The position numbers were made by a program, and so were the translations under genes. Positions 24,437 to 32,787 of a stretch of DNA of 64,000 nucleotides are shown in pieces; position 1 is the first letter of the stretch, and each line of letters starts with the position of its first letter. This DNA is from Synechococcus sp. GreenBA-s (GTDB lineage: Bacteria > Cyanobacteriota > Cyanobacteriia > PCC-6307 > Cyanobiaceae). Where the stretch lies: the NCBI RefSeq assembly GCF_024345855.1, contig NZ_JAGQBX010000001.1, forward strand, positions 1-64,000, written 5' to 3'. The notes under the pieces were generated by a model. The model saw only the letters and a list, made by a program, of their open reading frames with translations. It searched no databases and was not told the origin of the DNA.

Positions 24437-25223
24437 GCGTGGGAATGGAAGTGGACACAACCTACACAGGAAACGGCCAACCGCAAGCACGAGAGGTGTG
24501 GTTTGCGGTCATCTCGGCGCGGCAGACTTTCCCAGGCCCTGCCATCTCCTAAGCCCCGGTGGTGGTATGGCCCTGGCGACAGAGTTCCCGGACGTGGGCA
24601 TCGGAGCTGACCCTGCCGCAGCGATAGCCGCGGCCACGGACTGGGGTCGAGGTGCTACCGGCGGATTGCCCCAGGTCACGATGGGCGACGGGCGCGGATT
24701 CGGGCCGCGCCCCTCCATCCAGCGGGCGACACTGTCAGCGGTCGCAGCGAGCCACCACCCGCTCGGCATCGGCGCCGGGCTCAATGGCCAGGCCCGCCAG
24801 GTGAACCACCGGCTGCGGGGCGGCTTCAGCCAGGAGGGATCCGAGGCTCTGGGCCGCCGGCCTTGCGGCGAAGGCCTGCGGCTGCAGCAGCCTGCAAAGC
24901 CAATCCCCCGCAGGAGAGCACTGCGGGGGATTCGAATCGACGGCTGCACCGTCACCCGGTAGAGAACCAGGCGTCAGGGAGAGAACAAGGAGGAGATGGC
25001 GCTCACACCCGCCACTCCTGAACGGAGTTGGACCTGCACCAAGGGCATCACCTCGGGGACCCATCAACGGACTGGAGGGAAGTTGGGGGGCCTGCCTTCC
25101 CTCAACTTCAAGATAAGCGTCTCTGACGTCTGGGACGGGGCTGGAGCGGTCCCATTCCCGCCCCTCGCACGGCGGTTTGCCCCACGTCTCCCCCAGCCCG
25201 TGGTCTGGCCCCATCCCATGGCG
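24437..25223. other. Mostly non-coding stretch with a possible minus-strand gene
   Basis: No confident gene. A minus-strand frame 24735-25064 (MGPRGDALGAGPTPFRSGG ... QSLGSLLAEAAPQPVVHLAGLAIEPGADAERVVARCDR) has a protein-like C-terminal half but no recognised family. The hairpin at 24902-24932 lies inside it, which speaks against coding. Confidence 0.3.
24902..24932. repeat. Strong 12-bp-stem hairpin
   Basis: Arms AATCCCCCGCAG (24902-24913) and CTGCGGGGGATT (24921-24932) pair perfectly around a 7-nt loop. No U-run follows. It may be a bidirectional terminator-like or REP-like structure. Confidence 0.6.
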
Positions 25224-25358
25224 CTAACGCCGCAGGCCTTCCTGCTGGGGCCGGCCGCTGGAGATCAGCAGGCCGATGCCCGACAGGATCACCACCAGCG
25301 TGAGCAGCACCAGTCTGGCCAGCTCGTCCACCGCTCGGATCCCCGTCATGGCGGCCAT
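25224..25358 (-). CDS. 44-residue single-helix membrane protein coupled to DUF305
   Basis: The sequence MAAMTGIRAVDELARLVLLTLVVILSGIGLLISSGRPQQEGLRR has one clear membrane helix and a basic tail. The start codon shares its first base with the stop of the DUF305 gene (TGATG at 25358), a standard coupling arrangement that supports it being real. No family is recognised. It may anchor or partner the DUF305 protein. Confidence 0.6.
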   Translation of the reverse strand: MAAMTGIRAVDELARLVLLTLVVILSGIGLLISSGRPQQEGLRR

Positions 25359-26092
25359 CAGGAGGAAAAGAGGGCGTCGTAGCGGTAGTACTCCGGCTTG
25401 TTGAGACCATCGCGCTGGAGCATGCGCCGCAGCTCGAGGATCTCGCGGCGCTGGGCCACGATGATCTGCCGCGCCAGCCGCCGAATGGTGGTGTTGGTGG
25501 AGTTCCGCAGCGCATCGTGGGCCATCTCCAGGGCGCCACCGTGGTGGGCGAGCATCCCCTCCAGGAACCAGGTGACGCGGTTGGCCCTGGTGGGGGTGCT
25601 GCCGGTCATGCGCATGGCCGCGATCTGGGCGGGGCCCATGCGCTCCAGGCCGGCCAGGCTGTTGGGATCCCCACCGGGCTTCAGGGCCACGGGATAGACG
25701 GGCGCCTCCGGATACCAGGCCCTGCGCCATTGCCCCATGGCCTTGATCTCCTGGGCCTGGTCACGCCAGATGGCCTTGGCCAGCGCCCCCACCCCCGGCT
25801 GGCCGATGTCGAACACCACCTCGCTCATCCGCAGCGCACCGGTGTGGTGCTGCACCATCGCGTCGATCCAGCGCAGGTCGTAGGTGGTGCCGGCGGCGCC
25901 CAGCCCATGGCCATGGGCGCTGTGATCCATCGATCCAGCGGCCGACTGCGGCGTTGCGGTTGCCGGCGCCATGGACGGCGGGCTGTGGTGCTGGTGGTGC
26001 GGGTCGTGCGCGGGGGACGGGGCCTGAACCTGGGCCCGGGCCATCGGCACCAGCAGGCCCACCAGGGCGAGAGTCGCCAGGACAGGACGCAT
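25358..26092 (-). CDS. Exported DUF305 protein, His-rich
   Basis: This 244-residue protein has a signal (VLATLALVGLLVPMARA) and a His/Pro/Met linker (HDPHHQHHSPPSM ... MDHSAHGHG), then two DUF305 halves: WIDAMVQHHTGALRMSE and WFLEGMLAHHGGALEMAHDAL. Each carries the HHxGAxxM pattern that resembles a metal-binding ferritin-like helix. DUF305 proteins often sit with copper-resistance genes and are periplasmic. A MerR-type operator at 26129-26152 precedes it by about 37 bp. Confidence 0.88.
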   Translation of the reverse strand: MRPVLATLALVGLLVPMARAQVQAPSPAHDPHHQHHSPPSMAPATATPQSAAGSMDHSAHGHGLGAAGTTYDLRWIDAMVQHHTGALRMSEVVFDIGQPGVGALAKAIWRDQAQEIKAMGQWRRAWYPEAPVYPVALKPGGDPNSLAGLERMGPAQIAAMRMTGSTPTRANRVTWFLEGMLAHHGGALEMAHDALRNSTNTTIRRLARQIIVAQRREILELRRMLQRDGLNKPEYYRYDALFSS

Positions 26093-26128
26093 CGCGAACA
26101 GGTGGAGGAGAAACCAGCCCTACCCTGC

Positions 26129-26152
26129 AGCCTCCTGTAGGTGGAGAGTCAA
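26129..26152 (-). promoter_or_regulatory. MerR-type operator-promoter of the His-rich DUF305 gene
   Basis: Dyad arms AGCCTCC (26129-26135) and GGAGAGT (26143-26149) have one mismatch. Read on the minus strand, TTGACT (26152-26147) overlaps the dyad, just as at 19172-19196, and the shared run TTGACTCTCCAC is identical at both loci. The start codon lies at 26092. The -10 box is weak (CAGGGT at 19 nt), as is usual for activator-dependent promoters. Confidence 0.65.
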
Positions 26153-26180
26153 GGGGTGGCGGGGCCGGTCCGCACGTCGT

Positions 26181-26843
26181 TCAGGAGCCGTACCACTGGC
26201 GATACCACTGCTCCATCTGCTCCATCTCCTGGCTCTGCACCCGCACCATGGCGGCCTGCAGGCTGCGCAGCTCGGGATGCCGGGTATTCCACTGGGCGTG
26301 GGAGGCCATCATCACGCCCATGCGGTGATGGGGAATCATCTGCTCGATGAAGGCGCGATCGAAATCGGGCGCGGCCTTCAGGGCCTCCAGGCTGGTGGCC
26401 ATGCCCGGCATGCCCGAGCCCCGGCCCATGCCCCAGCCCATGCCGGAACCCGCCCCCATGCCCATCCCCATGGCTGATCCAGGCCCGCCCAGGGTCCACG
26501 CCGGCACAGCGGTGCCATACCACTGGCGGTACCAGCGGCGCATCTGGGCATTTTCCTCGCTCTGACTGGCCTTGATCCGCTGGGCCAGGGCCTGGATCTC
26601 AGGCCGCTTGGCCCGGGTGAGCGCCAGATCGGCCATCGCGATCGCCCCATCGTGGTGGGGAATCATCATCACGATGAAGCGCTGATCGGCCATCCCCATC
26701 GGCAGGCCCAGCGCCCCCGGCCCCGGGCCCAGCGCCGGTGCGGGAGCCGCCCAGGCAGCGGGCGGCATCAGGGCTGAACTGCTCAGCAACCCGGCGGTGA
26801 TGGCCGCCGCCCAGCTCCAGCGATGCATCTCCCCAATCGCCAT
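26181..26843 (-). CDS. Exported Met-rich DUF305 protein
   Basis: The 220-residue protein follows a strong AGGAGG ribosome site. After a signal peptide (AAAITAGLLSSSALMPPAAWA) there are two DUF305 units: RFIVMMIPHHDGAIAMADLAL and AFIEQMIPHHRMGVMMASHA. Each ends in the repeat MRRWYRQWYG / MEQWYRQWYG. A Met/Gly-rich linker (GSAMGMGMGAGSGMGWGMG) lies between them and suits copper(I) binding. It is likely periplasmic and probably in one run with the flanking minus-strand genes. Confidence 0.88.
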   Translation of the reverse strand: MAIGEMHRWSWAAAITAGLLSSSALMPPAAWAAPAPALGPGPGALGLPMGMADQRFIVMMIPHHDGAIAMADLALTRAKRPEIQALAQRIKASQSEENAQMRRWYRQWYGTAVPAWTLGGPGSAMGMGMGAGSGMGWGMGRGSGMPGMATSLEALKAAPDFDRAFIEQMIPHHRMGVMMASHAQWNTRHPELRSLQAAMVRVQSQEMEQMEQWYRQWYGS

Positions 26844-26930
26844 GGCGACCTCCTGCGCAGGGGAACACCTCCAGCTTGATCACGATTCCGCCGCGCGGGA
26901 GTGCTGAGCGGGAGTGGGGTTGGCTGGGGA

Positions 26931-27725
26931 TCAGAGCTTGCGTTGCAGCGCCTGGAGCTGGGCTGCACTCAGCACCGCCCTCTGGGGGGGCATCGCCGTG
27001 GGGAAGGCCTGCAGCATGGCGCTGATGCCCTGCTGCAGGGCCAGCAGCTGGGGCCGGGCCGCGGGCTGGTTCACCAGGGCGCTGCTCAGCTGCCGCTGGG
27101 CCTCCCGCAGAAAGCCCCGGGCGTCCTGATACTCGATCACCTCCACCACACGGCCCTCGGCGACGGCGGCACCGTATTCCTCGGCGGCCGTCTCGGCCAG
27201 CTGGCGCACCACGGCGACCACGGTCTCGGGGTTGGCACGCACGGCCGGGGGCAGCGCCTGGGCCGCGGCCGTCACGGCCTGTTGCGCCTGGGCCAGCTTG
27301 CGGGCGGTGGCAGGGTCCTGGGGATTGAGGCGCACCTGCTGGCGCAGATCCTCCAGGCTGGAGAGAAAGGGCGGGATGCCGCGCTGCCTGAGGGCCGGTT
27401 CCGCAGCGCCGTAGAGCTCATCCACGGGGTGCCCCACATGGGGTTCGGCGGCCGCGACCTGCCCCTGGCTGAGCAGCTCCTGGGCCACCAGCAGATGGCC
27501 CTGCATCTGGGCCAGCACCACCAGCAGATCGATGTCACGGCTGATCGCCACGGTCTCGCCGGCCTCGCCCCCCTCGCCGCCTTCCCCGCCCTCGGATGGC
27601 TGATGGCTGGCGTGGGGGTGGGGCTGGGCCCAGGCCTGGGGCGCCGCTGTGGGGCCAGCCGTCCAGAGGCCGGCCCCCGTGCCGAGGCTGAGGAAGATCT
27701 GCAGGGCTCTGCGGGCAGGTTGCAT
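26931..27725 (-). CDS. Exported helical protein with GEGGEGG tract
   Basis: The 264-residue protein has a signal peptide (LGTGAGLWTAGPTAAPQAWA), a His-rich start (HPHASHQ), then SEGGEGGEGGEAGE, followed by an all-helical region (DLLVVLAQMQGHLLVAQELLSQGQ ... HVGHPVDELYG). I do not recognise a named domain. The glycine-glutamate tract is shared with the lipoprotein at 28819-29019. The neighbours (multicopper oxidase, DUF305) suggest an envelope metal function. Confidence 0.7.
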   Translation of the reverse strand: MQPARRALQIFLSLGTGAGLWTAGPTAAPQAWAQPHPHASHQPSEGGEGGEGGEAGETVAISRDIDLLVVLAQMQGHLLVAQELLSQGQVAAAEPHVGHPVDELYGAAEPALRQRGIPPFLSSLEDLRQQVRLNPQDPATARKLAQAQQAVTAAAQALPPAVRANPETVVAVVRQLAETAAEEYGAAVAEGRVVEVIEYQDARGFLREAQRQLSSALVNQPAARPQLLALQQGISAMLQAFPTAMPPQRAVLSAAQLQALQRKL

Positions 27726-27862
27726 CCATCAGGGGCGTCGTCACCCCATCCTCCTGAACTCAGGCCTCTGCCGGCCTCCCCAATGGGCCTGGTCGCCTGT
27801 GACCGATGGCACACCTGGGAGTCGTCGATCCACCGCCCCAACCCCAGACCTTCAGCAGGCCC

Positions 27863-28807
27863 TCACACCGGCACCACGTCGAAGAAGCCCATGCAGCCCC
27901 GCTCCGCGATCTGATCCTGATGGGGGTGGACCATGTAGCGACCGGGGAAGGGATAGCGGAACTCCAGGATCTGCCGCTCCGCCACCCCCAGGGTGATCAC
28001 ATCGGTGCTCTCACTCCAGCCGGGACGGATCACCCGGAACGCATTGGCGTGCAGATGGAAGGTCAGCGGCCCTTCCAGCTCCGTCATGTTGAGCAGATAG
28101 AGCCGAACCAGAGCGTTCTGACGGATCCGGATCGGCTGGTGCATGTAGGCATCGGGAATGCCATTGAAGGCGTAGAGCTCATTGCGGCCGTCGTTGTTGA
28201 GGTCGTAGCCGCCCATCACCAACACCAGCTCATCGGCCGGCGGCCGGGGGACCACGGGATCCACCACCAGCAGGCCGAACAGCCCCTTGCCCACATGCCG
28301 CGACACCGGCGCCACATGGCAGTGATAGGGATAGAGGCCCGCCGGGCCCACGTCGAACTCGTAGATGGCGGTGCGCCCCTTCAGCACCGGCTCGATGCCA
28401 TCCATCGCCGCCGGATGCACACCGTGGAAATGCAGGCTGTGGGAGGTGCTGTCGCCGTTGCGGAACTGCACGCGGATGCGCTCCCCCTCGCGGGCCCGCA
28501 GGGTCGGGCCCGGCACCCGGCCGTTCAGGGTCCAGGCCTTGAACAGCACCTGTCCGCCCAGGGGCAGGGTGATGCTGCGGGCCTCCACCTCGAAGATCCG
28601 CAGCGGACGGCCGTTCTCCTGCACCACACGGCCGGATTCGAAGCTGCGCAGGCACTCCTGCGGATCAAAGGGCAGCGGCTGGGCGGGCCGCCCCATCGCC
28701 CGGGCCCGGCCGTTCAGGCCCAGCGCCAGCAGGCTGCCACCACCCAGCAGCAGGCCCCCGGCCCGCAGGAGCTGGCGGCGGCTGCAGGACGGATCGGGGT
28801 CCCCCAC
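27863..28807 (-). CDS. Two-domain multicopper oxidase, Tat-exported
   Basis: This 314-residue protein starts at GTG with a twin-arginine signal (CSRRQLLRAGGLLLGGGSLLALG). Copper-binding motifs are HSLHFHGVH, YPYHCHVAPVSRHVGKGLFG (type 1 site in the first domain) and FHLHAN with YMVHPHQDQIAERGCMGF in the second. The short length marks the two-domain laccase/nitrite-reductase-like class, which works as a trimer. Possible roles are copper(I) or manganese oxidation, or nitrite reduction; context favours metal detoxification. It sits 12 nt after the lipoprotein stop. Confidence 0.87.
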   Translation of the reverse strand: MGDPDPSCSRRQLLRAGGLLLGGGSLLALGLNGRARAMGRPAQPLPFDPQECLRSFESGRVVQENGRPLRIFEVEARSITLPLGGQVLFKAWTLNGRVPGPTLRAREGERIRVQFRNGDSTSHSLHFHGVHPAAMDGIEPVLKGRTAIYEFDVGPAGLYPYHCHVAPVSRHVGKGLFGLLVVDPVVPRPPADELVLVMGGYDLNNDGRNELYAFNGIPDAYMHQPIRIRQNALVRLYLLNMTELEGPLTFHLHANAFRVIRPGWSESTDVITLGVAERQILEFRYPFPGRYMVHPHQDQIAERGCMGFFDVVPV

Positions 28808-28818
28808 GCGGTTTGGCC

Positions 28819-29019
28819 TCAGCCCTCGCCGCCTTCGCCGCCCTCTCCGCCCTCACCGGCGGCGTCGCTGGCGGGCGCGGGCTTGGCCGGCTGGCTGGGC
28901 TGCTCCTGACGGTCCTGATCGCCCCCCTGCTCGCCGGCTTCCGGGGTACGGCTGCAGGCCACGGTGCCGCCCGCCAGGGCCAGGCTGCTCAGGAACAGGG
29001 CGATGCTGTGGCGTTTCAT
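28819..29019 (-). CDS. Small lipoprotein ending in a GEGGEGGEGGEG tract
   Basis: From the ATG at 29019 the protein is 66 residues. It has a lipoprotein signal (SIALFLSSLALAGGTVAC) with lipobox Cys, a Gln/Pro/Ala linker, and the C-terminus AAGEGGEGGEGGEG. It is the first gene of the minus-strand run and lies 12 nt before the multicopper oxidase. The tract reappears inside the exported protein at 26931-27725. The function is unknown; the acidic Gly tail could bind metal or be a processing signal. Confidence 0.72.
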   Translation of the reverse strand: MKRHSIALFLSSLALAGGTVACSRTPEAGEQGGDQDRQEQPSQPAKPAPASDAAGEGGEGGEGGEG

Positions 29020-29123
29020 GGCGGCGGAATCGGCGTCGCGGTGCTTCGATCCTGCTGGATGGGACAGCCACCAGCGGGCCCCGTCAGCAGAGCCCACACA
29101 TCGCCGTAACACGCGTCACACCC

Positions 29124-29789
29124 ATGCGTTTCCCCCTGGAGCCGCTGCTCGAGCCGCAGCAGTGGCAGGCGATGGCCGAGCCGCTGCAGAACGCCACCGG
29201 CGACTGGCGCCTGGGCTCGGAGACGGCCGGCTGGCATGCCCGCGGCGTGAAGCACAACCACCAGCTGGATCGCGGCAGCGCGTTGCACCAGCGGCTGGCC
29301 TCGGAGCTGCAGGATCACCTGCTCCGCCATCCGCTGGTGCAGGCGGCGGCCTTCCCCCGCGGCGTCCACGGCATCCTGTTCAGCCGCAGCGGCGTGGGGG
29401 AGGGCTATGGCCGCCATGTCGACAACGCCTGGATGGCGGGCGGCCGCACGGATCTCTCCTTCACCGTGTTCCTAAGCGAGCCCGACACCTACAGCGGTGG
29501 AGCGCTGGTGCTGGAATCGCCGAGCGGTGAGGAGCCGTTCCGGCTGCCGGCAGGCCACGCGCTGGTGTATCCGAGCACGCTGCTGCATCGGGTGGAGCCG
29601 GTGACGGCCGGGCAGAGGCTGGTGGCGGTGGGCTGGATCGAAAGCCGGATCCGCCAGGCCGAGCAGCGGGAGCTGCTGTTCGAACTGGATTCGGCGCGGC
29701 GGGCCCTGTTCGCGCGCAGCGGCAAGGACGAGATCTTCGATCTGATCAGCCGCAGCTACAGCAACCTGCTGCGGGCCTGGGACAGCTGA
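29124..29789 (+). CDS. PKHD-type Fe(II)/2-oxoglutarate dioxygenase (PiuC-like)
   Basis: From ATG 29124 the protein is 221 residues. The double-stranded beta-helix shows the iron ligands H-x-D in YGRHVDNAWM and a later His in PSTLLHRVEPV, with Arg in GQRLVAVGWIESRIR for 2-oxoglutarate. Family marks LSFTVFLSEPDTYSGGALVLE and QRELLFELDSARRALF are typical of PKHD-type hydroxylases, often linked to iron uptake. Length is normal. It is divergent from the lipoprotein gene. Confidence 0.92.
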   Translation: MRFPLEPLLEPQQWQAMAEPLQNATGDWRLGSETAGWHARGVKHNHQLDRGSALHQRLASELQDHLLRHPLVQAAAFPRGVHGILFSRSGVGEGYGRHVDNAWMAGGRTDLSFTVFLSEPDTYSGGALVLESPSGEEPFRLPAGHALVYPSTLLHRVEPVTAGQRLVAVGWIESRIRQAEQRELLFELDSARRALFARSGKDEIFDLISRSYSNLLRAWDS

Positions 29790-29798
29790 GCCCTCCCC

Positions 29799-30476
29799 TC
29801 ACCAGAGCGTGGGGGGCAGGCTGCGGAACAGCTGCAGCATGGCCGCCAGCAGACCCAGCATCGAGGCCAGGGCCAGGGCCCGCTGCCCCCGGGACCCCAG
29901 CCCCTCGGCCCAGGGGCCGTAGAGGCGGCTGACCCAGGGCACCAGCAGCCAGCCGGTGATGGCGACGCTGCAGACATTGCCGAGCAGCAGCTTGGCGGGG
30001 AAATCCCACGGCAGAGCGTGCAGGGCCATGGTCAACGCCATCACCGTGGGGTAGAGAACGAGCAGCACCAGCAGGTTGGTCTTCCAGAGCGGCACCCTGC
30101 CCCGCACCGACTGGGCGAGCCAACGGGCATACCCCTCCCAGTCGGCGGAACCCTCGTAGGCGTAGCCCTGCTGTTCGGACGGTTCCAGGATGGCGCGACG
30201 GATGGGGCTGTCCATCCACTCCAGGAAGCTCTGCAGGCCGTCGAAGCGCAGGATCGATTCATACAGATGCACGGATCGCTGGGCCGGCTGGCCCTGGATC
30301 CGACCCACATAGCGGGGGCCGCTCTCGCCCAAATAACCGGGGACGTCCTGAACCGCCGCCTGCAGCCGTCGCTCCAGGGCGAGGAACTGGGCCACTGACG
30401 TGGCAGGCACCCGGTGCAGCAGGCGGTAGTCGAAGCCCGGGCCCCCCGGCGGATCGGCAGCGATCGGCGGACGCAT
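29799..30476 (-). CDS. Antibiotic-biosynthesis-monooxygenase-like domain plus membrane region
   Basis: The 225-residue protein has an ABM (dimeric alpha-beta barrel) domain at about 15-105 (DYRLLHRVPATSVAQFLALERRLQAAV ... SILRFDGLQSFLEWMDSPIRRAILEP). Three membrane helices follow (NLLVLLVLYPTVMALTMAL; LLLGNVCSVAITGWLLVPWV; ALALASMLGLLAAMLQLF). Such proteins are widespread in cyanobacteria without a known reaction. It converges on the dioxygenase gene with a 9-nt gap. Confidence 0.8.
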   Translation of the reverse strand: MRPPIAADPPGGPGFDYRLLHRVPATSVAQFLALERRLQAAVQDVPGYLGESGPRYVGRIQGQPAQRSVHLYESILRFDGLQSFLEWMDSPIRRAILEPSEQQGYAYEGSADWEGYARWLAQSVRGRVPLWKTNLLVLLVLYPTVMALTMALHALPWDFPAKLLLGNVCSVAITGWLLVPWVSRLYGPWAEGLGSRGQRALALASMLGLLAAMLQLFRSLPPTLW

Positions 30477-30634
30477 GGCGGACGGTGGATGCGCGCAAGC
30501 TAGAAACGCCCGACCGTTGACGCAGCCTCTGCGGCGTGGCGATGGTGGCGATGCCGCGTCGGTCGCTCCGCCATGGCGTCGCCCATGCCCCCGCCCATGC
30601 CCCCGCCCCTGGACCCAGCCGCTGGTGGGGGGCG

Positions 30635-31579
30635 ATGAAGTTCAAGGACTACTACGAGACCCTCGGCGTTGGCCGCGACGCCAGCGAGGAGGAGATCAAG
30701 AAGGCCTACCGCCGGCTGGCCCGCCAGTTTCACCCCGACATCTCCAAGGAAGCCGGAGCCGAGGAGCGCTTCAAGGCGATCAGTGAGGCCTACGGGACCC
30801 TCAGCGATCCCGAGAAGCGCCAGGCCTACGACGAGCTGGGCCGCCACCACGCCGGCGAGGACTTCCGGCCGCCACCGGGCTGGGACACCCGTTTCTGGCA
30901 GGGCCAGCCCCATGGCGACGTGGATCTGGCCGATCTGTTCGAGCAGATGGGCTTCCGGGCCTCCCAGCGCCAGGCGCGGCCCGATTTCCCCATGCGCGGC
31001 CAGGACATCGAGGCCGTGGCCGAGCTGAGCCTCGAGGAGGTGGTGCACGGCACCACCGTGACCCTGGAGCGCCCGGTGCCGCAGCGGCGCCCCGACGGCA
31101 GCCTCGAGCGCCAGAGCCAGACCGTGCGCATCCGAGTCCCGAAGGGGGTGACCGACGGCGAGCGGCTGCGCATCCCGGCCCGCGGCGGCCCGGGCAGTGG
31201 CGGTGGCCCGCCCGGGGACGTCTACCTCGACATCCGCCTCAGGCCCCATCGCCTGTTCCAGGCCGTGGGCCATGACCTCTACCTGCAGCTGCCCCTGACC
31301 CCGTGGGAGGCGGTGCTCGGCGCAGAGGTTGCGGTGCCCACCCTCGATGGCCGCGTGCGCGTGACCGTGCAGCCCGGGGCCCAGGCGGGCCAGAAACTGC
31401 GGCTGGCCGGCAAAGGACTTCCCAGGCGCCAGGAGGGCGCCGGCGATCTCTACGGCGTGCTGCAGATCGTGACCCCCAGGCAGATCAACGAGCGCGAACG
31501 GGAGCTCTACCTTGAGCTGGCCTCCGCCTCCAGCTTCGATCCACGCCAATCCTTCTTCGCCGGTGCCACCCATGACTGA
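30635..31579 (+). CDS. cbpA: CbpA-type DnaJ co-chaperone
   Basis: ATG 30635 gives 314 residues. The J domain is [35 protein letters not shown] with HPD at 33-35. A G/F-poor linker leads to DnaJ C-terminal domains I and II ([16 protein letters not shown] ... [21 protein letters not shown] ... [26 protein letters not shown]). The zinc finger is absent, so it is the CbpA class working with DnaK. The next gene overlaps and encodes CbpM, its usual regulator. The open frame upstream to 30536 is low-complexity and not family-like. Confidence 0.95.
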   Translation: MKFKDYYETLGVGRDASEEEIKKAYRRLARQFHPDISKEAGAEERFKAISEAYGTLSDPEKRQAYDELGRHHAGEDFRPPPGWDTRFWQGQPHGDVDLADLFEQMGFRASQRQARPDFPMRGQDIEAVAELSLEEVVHGTTVTLERPVPQRRPDGSLERQSQTVRIRVPKGVTDGERLRIPARGGPGSGGGPPGDVYLDIRLRPHRLFQAVGHDLYLQLPLTPWEAVLGAEVAVPTLDGRVRVTVQPGAQAGQKLRLAGKGLPRRQEGAGDLYGVLQIVTPRQINERERELYLELASASSFDPRQSFFAGATHD

Positions 31580-31880
31580 CGACGTGCTGATTCCGGCCGA
31601 TGCGGAAAGCCCGGTGGACCTGGCCGAGTTGCTGGCCGCGTCGGGTCTGGCCGAGGCGGAGGTGCTGGAACTGGTGGAGTTCGGGGTGCTGGAAACCAAG
31701 GGGAGCGTCTCGGGCTGGAGTTTCCACGCCCGGGTGGTGCATCAGGCCCGGCGGGCCGCGACGCTGCGCGACACCTTCGGCCTCAACACGCCCGGCATGG
31801 CCCTGGCCCTCACCTACCTGGAGCGCATCGAGGCCCTGGAGCAGCGCCTGCGGGAACTGCAATGCCTCCTGCCCCGCTGA
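31572..31880 (+). CDS. cbpM: Chaperone modulator CbpM
   Basis: This 102-residue protein ([41 protein letters not shown]) has the MerR_2-type helix-turn-helix of CbpM and a C-terminal coiled coil ([18 protein letters not shown]). CbpM binds the J domain of CbpA and inhibits it. It overlaps the cbpA stop by 8 nt (ATGACTGA), the typical coupled pair. Confidence 0.88.
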   Translation: MTDDVLIPADAESPVDLAELLAASGLAEAEVLELVEFGVLETKGSVSGWSFHARVVHQARRAATLRDTFGLNTPGMALALTYLERIEALEQRLRELQCLLPR

Positions 31881-31978
31881 CCAATCCTTCGCAGCAGGAG
31901 TTCACCCCACCGAGGGACTCACCGAAGGATCCCTCGCACAACGCGCCGCCTACAGTTCGACCCACGCGATGCCTTGCC

Positions 31979-32200
31979 ATGGAGCCTGGAGATCTCGCCA
32001 CCAGCCAGCTGATCAGCCGCCATCTGCGGGTGCAGAGCGTGGCCGATCTCTCCCTCTACGAGCAGCACTCCGATGTGATCCAGCGGCTCTGCAAGGAACT
32101 GGGTTTCCAGAATCCCGCCACCGCCATGGCCTGGGTGTTCGATCAACTGGAGCAGTCGCAGGATCTGCAGAAAGCGATCTTTGATCTGCTCAACGACTGA
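31979..32200 (+). CDS. Conserved-looking small protein of unknown function
   Basis: The 73-residue frame from ATG 31979 reads MEPGDLATSQLISRHLRVQSVADLSLYEQHSDVIQRLCKELGFQNPATAMAWVFDQLEQSQDLQ. It is helical and soluble, with no signal or membrane segment, and the codon usage fits its neighbours. I do not recognise a family. It lies 98 nt after cbpM on the same strand. Confidence 0.6.
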   Translation: MEPGDLATSQLISRHLRVQSVADLSLYEQHSDVIQRLCKELGFQNPATAMAWVFDQLEQSQDLQKAIFDLLND

Positions 32201-32233
32201 GACCGGATCCACCCCCTTCAGGCCTGGGCAAGC

Positions 32234-32488
32234 TCAGCCCTTCAGGCGGGTGCGCTCGGCGCGACTCAGCCACAGCAGCACCGCCACCAGGATCGGCGTG
32301 AGCAGGTCGGTGTCGAGGATCATGCCCCCGTTGGAGGGGGCCCGGTTGCCCGTGGCGACCAGCGCGATCACCAGGCCCCAGAGAGCCAGATGGCCCAGGA
32401 ACAACGGCAGTGCACCGCCCATGAGCGTGGCCCAGCTGCCCCCGAGGAGGGCGGAGAACCCCACCGCCCCACTCCCGTCACACTCCAT
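32234..32488 (-). CDS. Small two-helix membrane protein
   Basis: The 84-residue frame has two membrane helices (GGALPLFLGHLALWGLVIALVA and LLTPILVAVLLWLSRAE) and ends in a basic tail. No family is recognised. It is divergent from the hli gene with only 30 bp between starts, so its true start may be an internal ATG (MGGALPLFLGH). Confidence 0.6.
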   Translation of the reverse strand: MECDGSGAVGFSALLGGSWATLMGGALPLFLGHLALWGLVIALVATGNRAPSNGGMILDTDLLTPILVAVLLWLSRAERTRLKG

Positions 32489-32518
32489 TACAGTGGGCGC
32501 AACACTTCGTAACGACCC

Positions 32519-32662
32519 ATGGCTGACTCCTCTTCCCGCTTCGGTTTCGTGGCCTTCGCCGAAACCTGGAACGGCCGCCTCGCCATGCTCGGCTTCGTGA
32601 TCGGGCTGGGCACCGAGCTGCTCACCGGCCAGGGCATCCTCTCCCAGATCGGTCTGGGCTGA
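32519..32662 (+). CDS. hli: High-light-inducible protein (Hli/SCP)
   Basis: The 47-residue single-helix protein has the chlorophyll-binding signature AETWNGRLAMLGFVIGLGTELLTGQGIL (ExxNGRxAMxGF). Hli proteins bind chlorophyll and carotenoid in thylakoids, protecting photosystem II assembly under stress. Length is typical for short marine/freshwater picocyanobacterial Hlis. It heads a three-gene run of tiny membrane proteins with a 5-nt gap to the next gene. Confidence 0.9.
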   Translation: MADSSSRFGFVAFAETWNGRLAMLGFVIGLGTELLTGQGILSQIGLG

Positions 32663-32667
32663 TCGCC

Positions 32668-32787
32668 ATGGAAACCAACTACACCGCCGCCATCGGCGCC
32701 GTCGTCGGCCTGATCGTGGTGCTCACCGGCATGGTGGCCTACGTGCTCAGCCGGCCCAGCGACCTCTCCACCACCAACTCCCGATGA
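32668..32787 (+). CDS. 39-residue single-helix membrane protein after hli
   Basis: The sequence METNYTAAIGAVVGLIVVLTG-MVAYVLSRPSDL-STTNSR has one membrane helix and a short tail. LTGxxAYVLSRPS distantly recalls PsbN (TG..Y....PS), but the PsbN tail is missing, so I do not assign it. It starts 5 nt after the hli stop, and its stop overlaps the next start (ATGA). Confidence 0.6.
   Translation: METNYTAAIGAVVGLIVVLTGMVAYVLSRPSDLSTTNSR

Noticed and set aside
32668-32787. Assignment as PsbN
   Set aside because: Only a weak TG..Y...PS resemblance is seen; the conserved PsbN tail is missing and there is no psbH neighbour.
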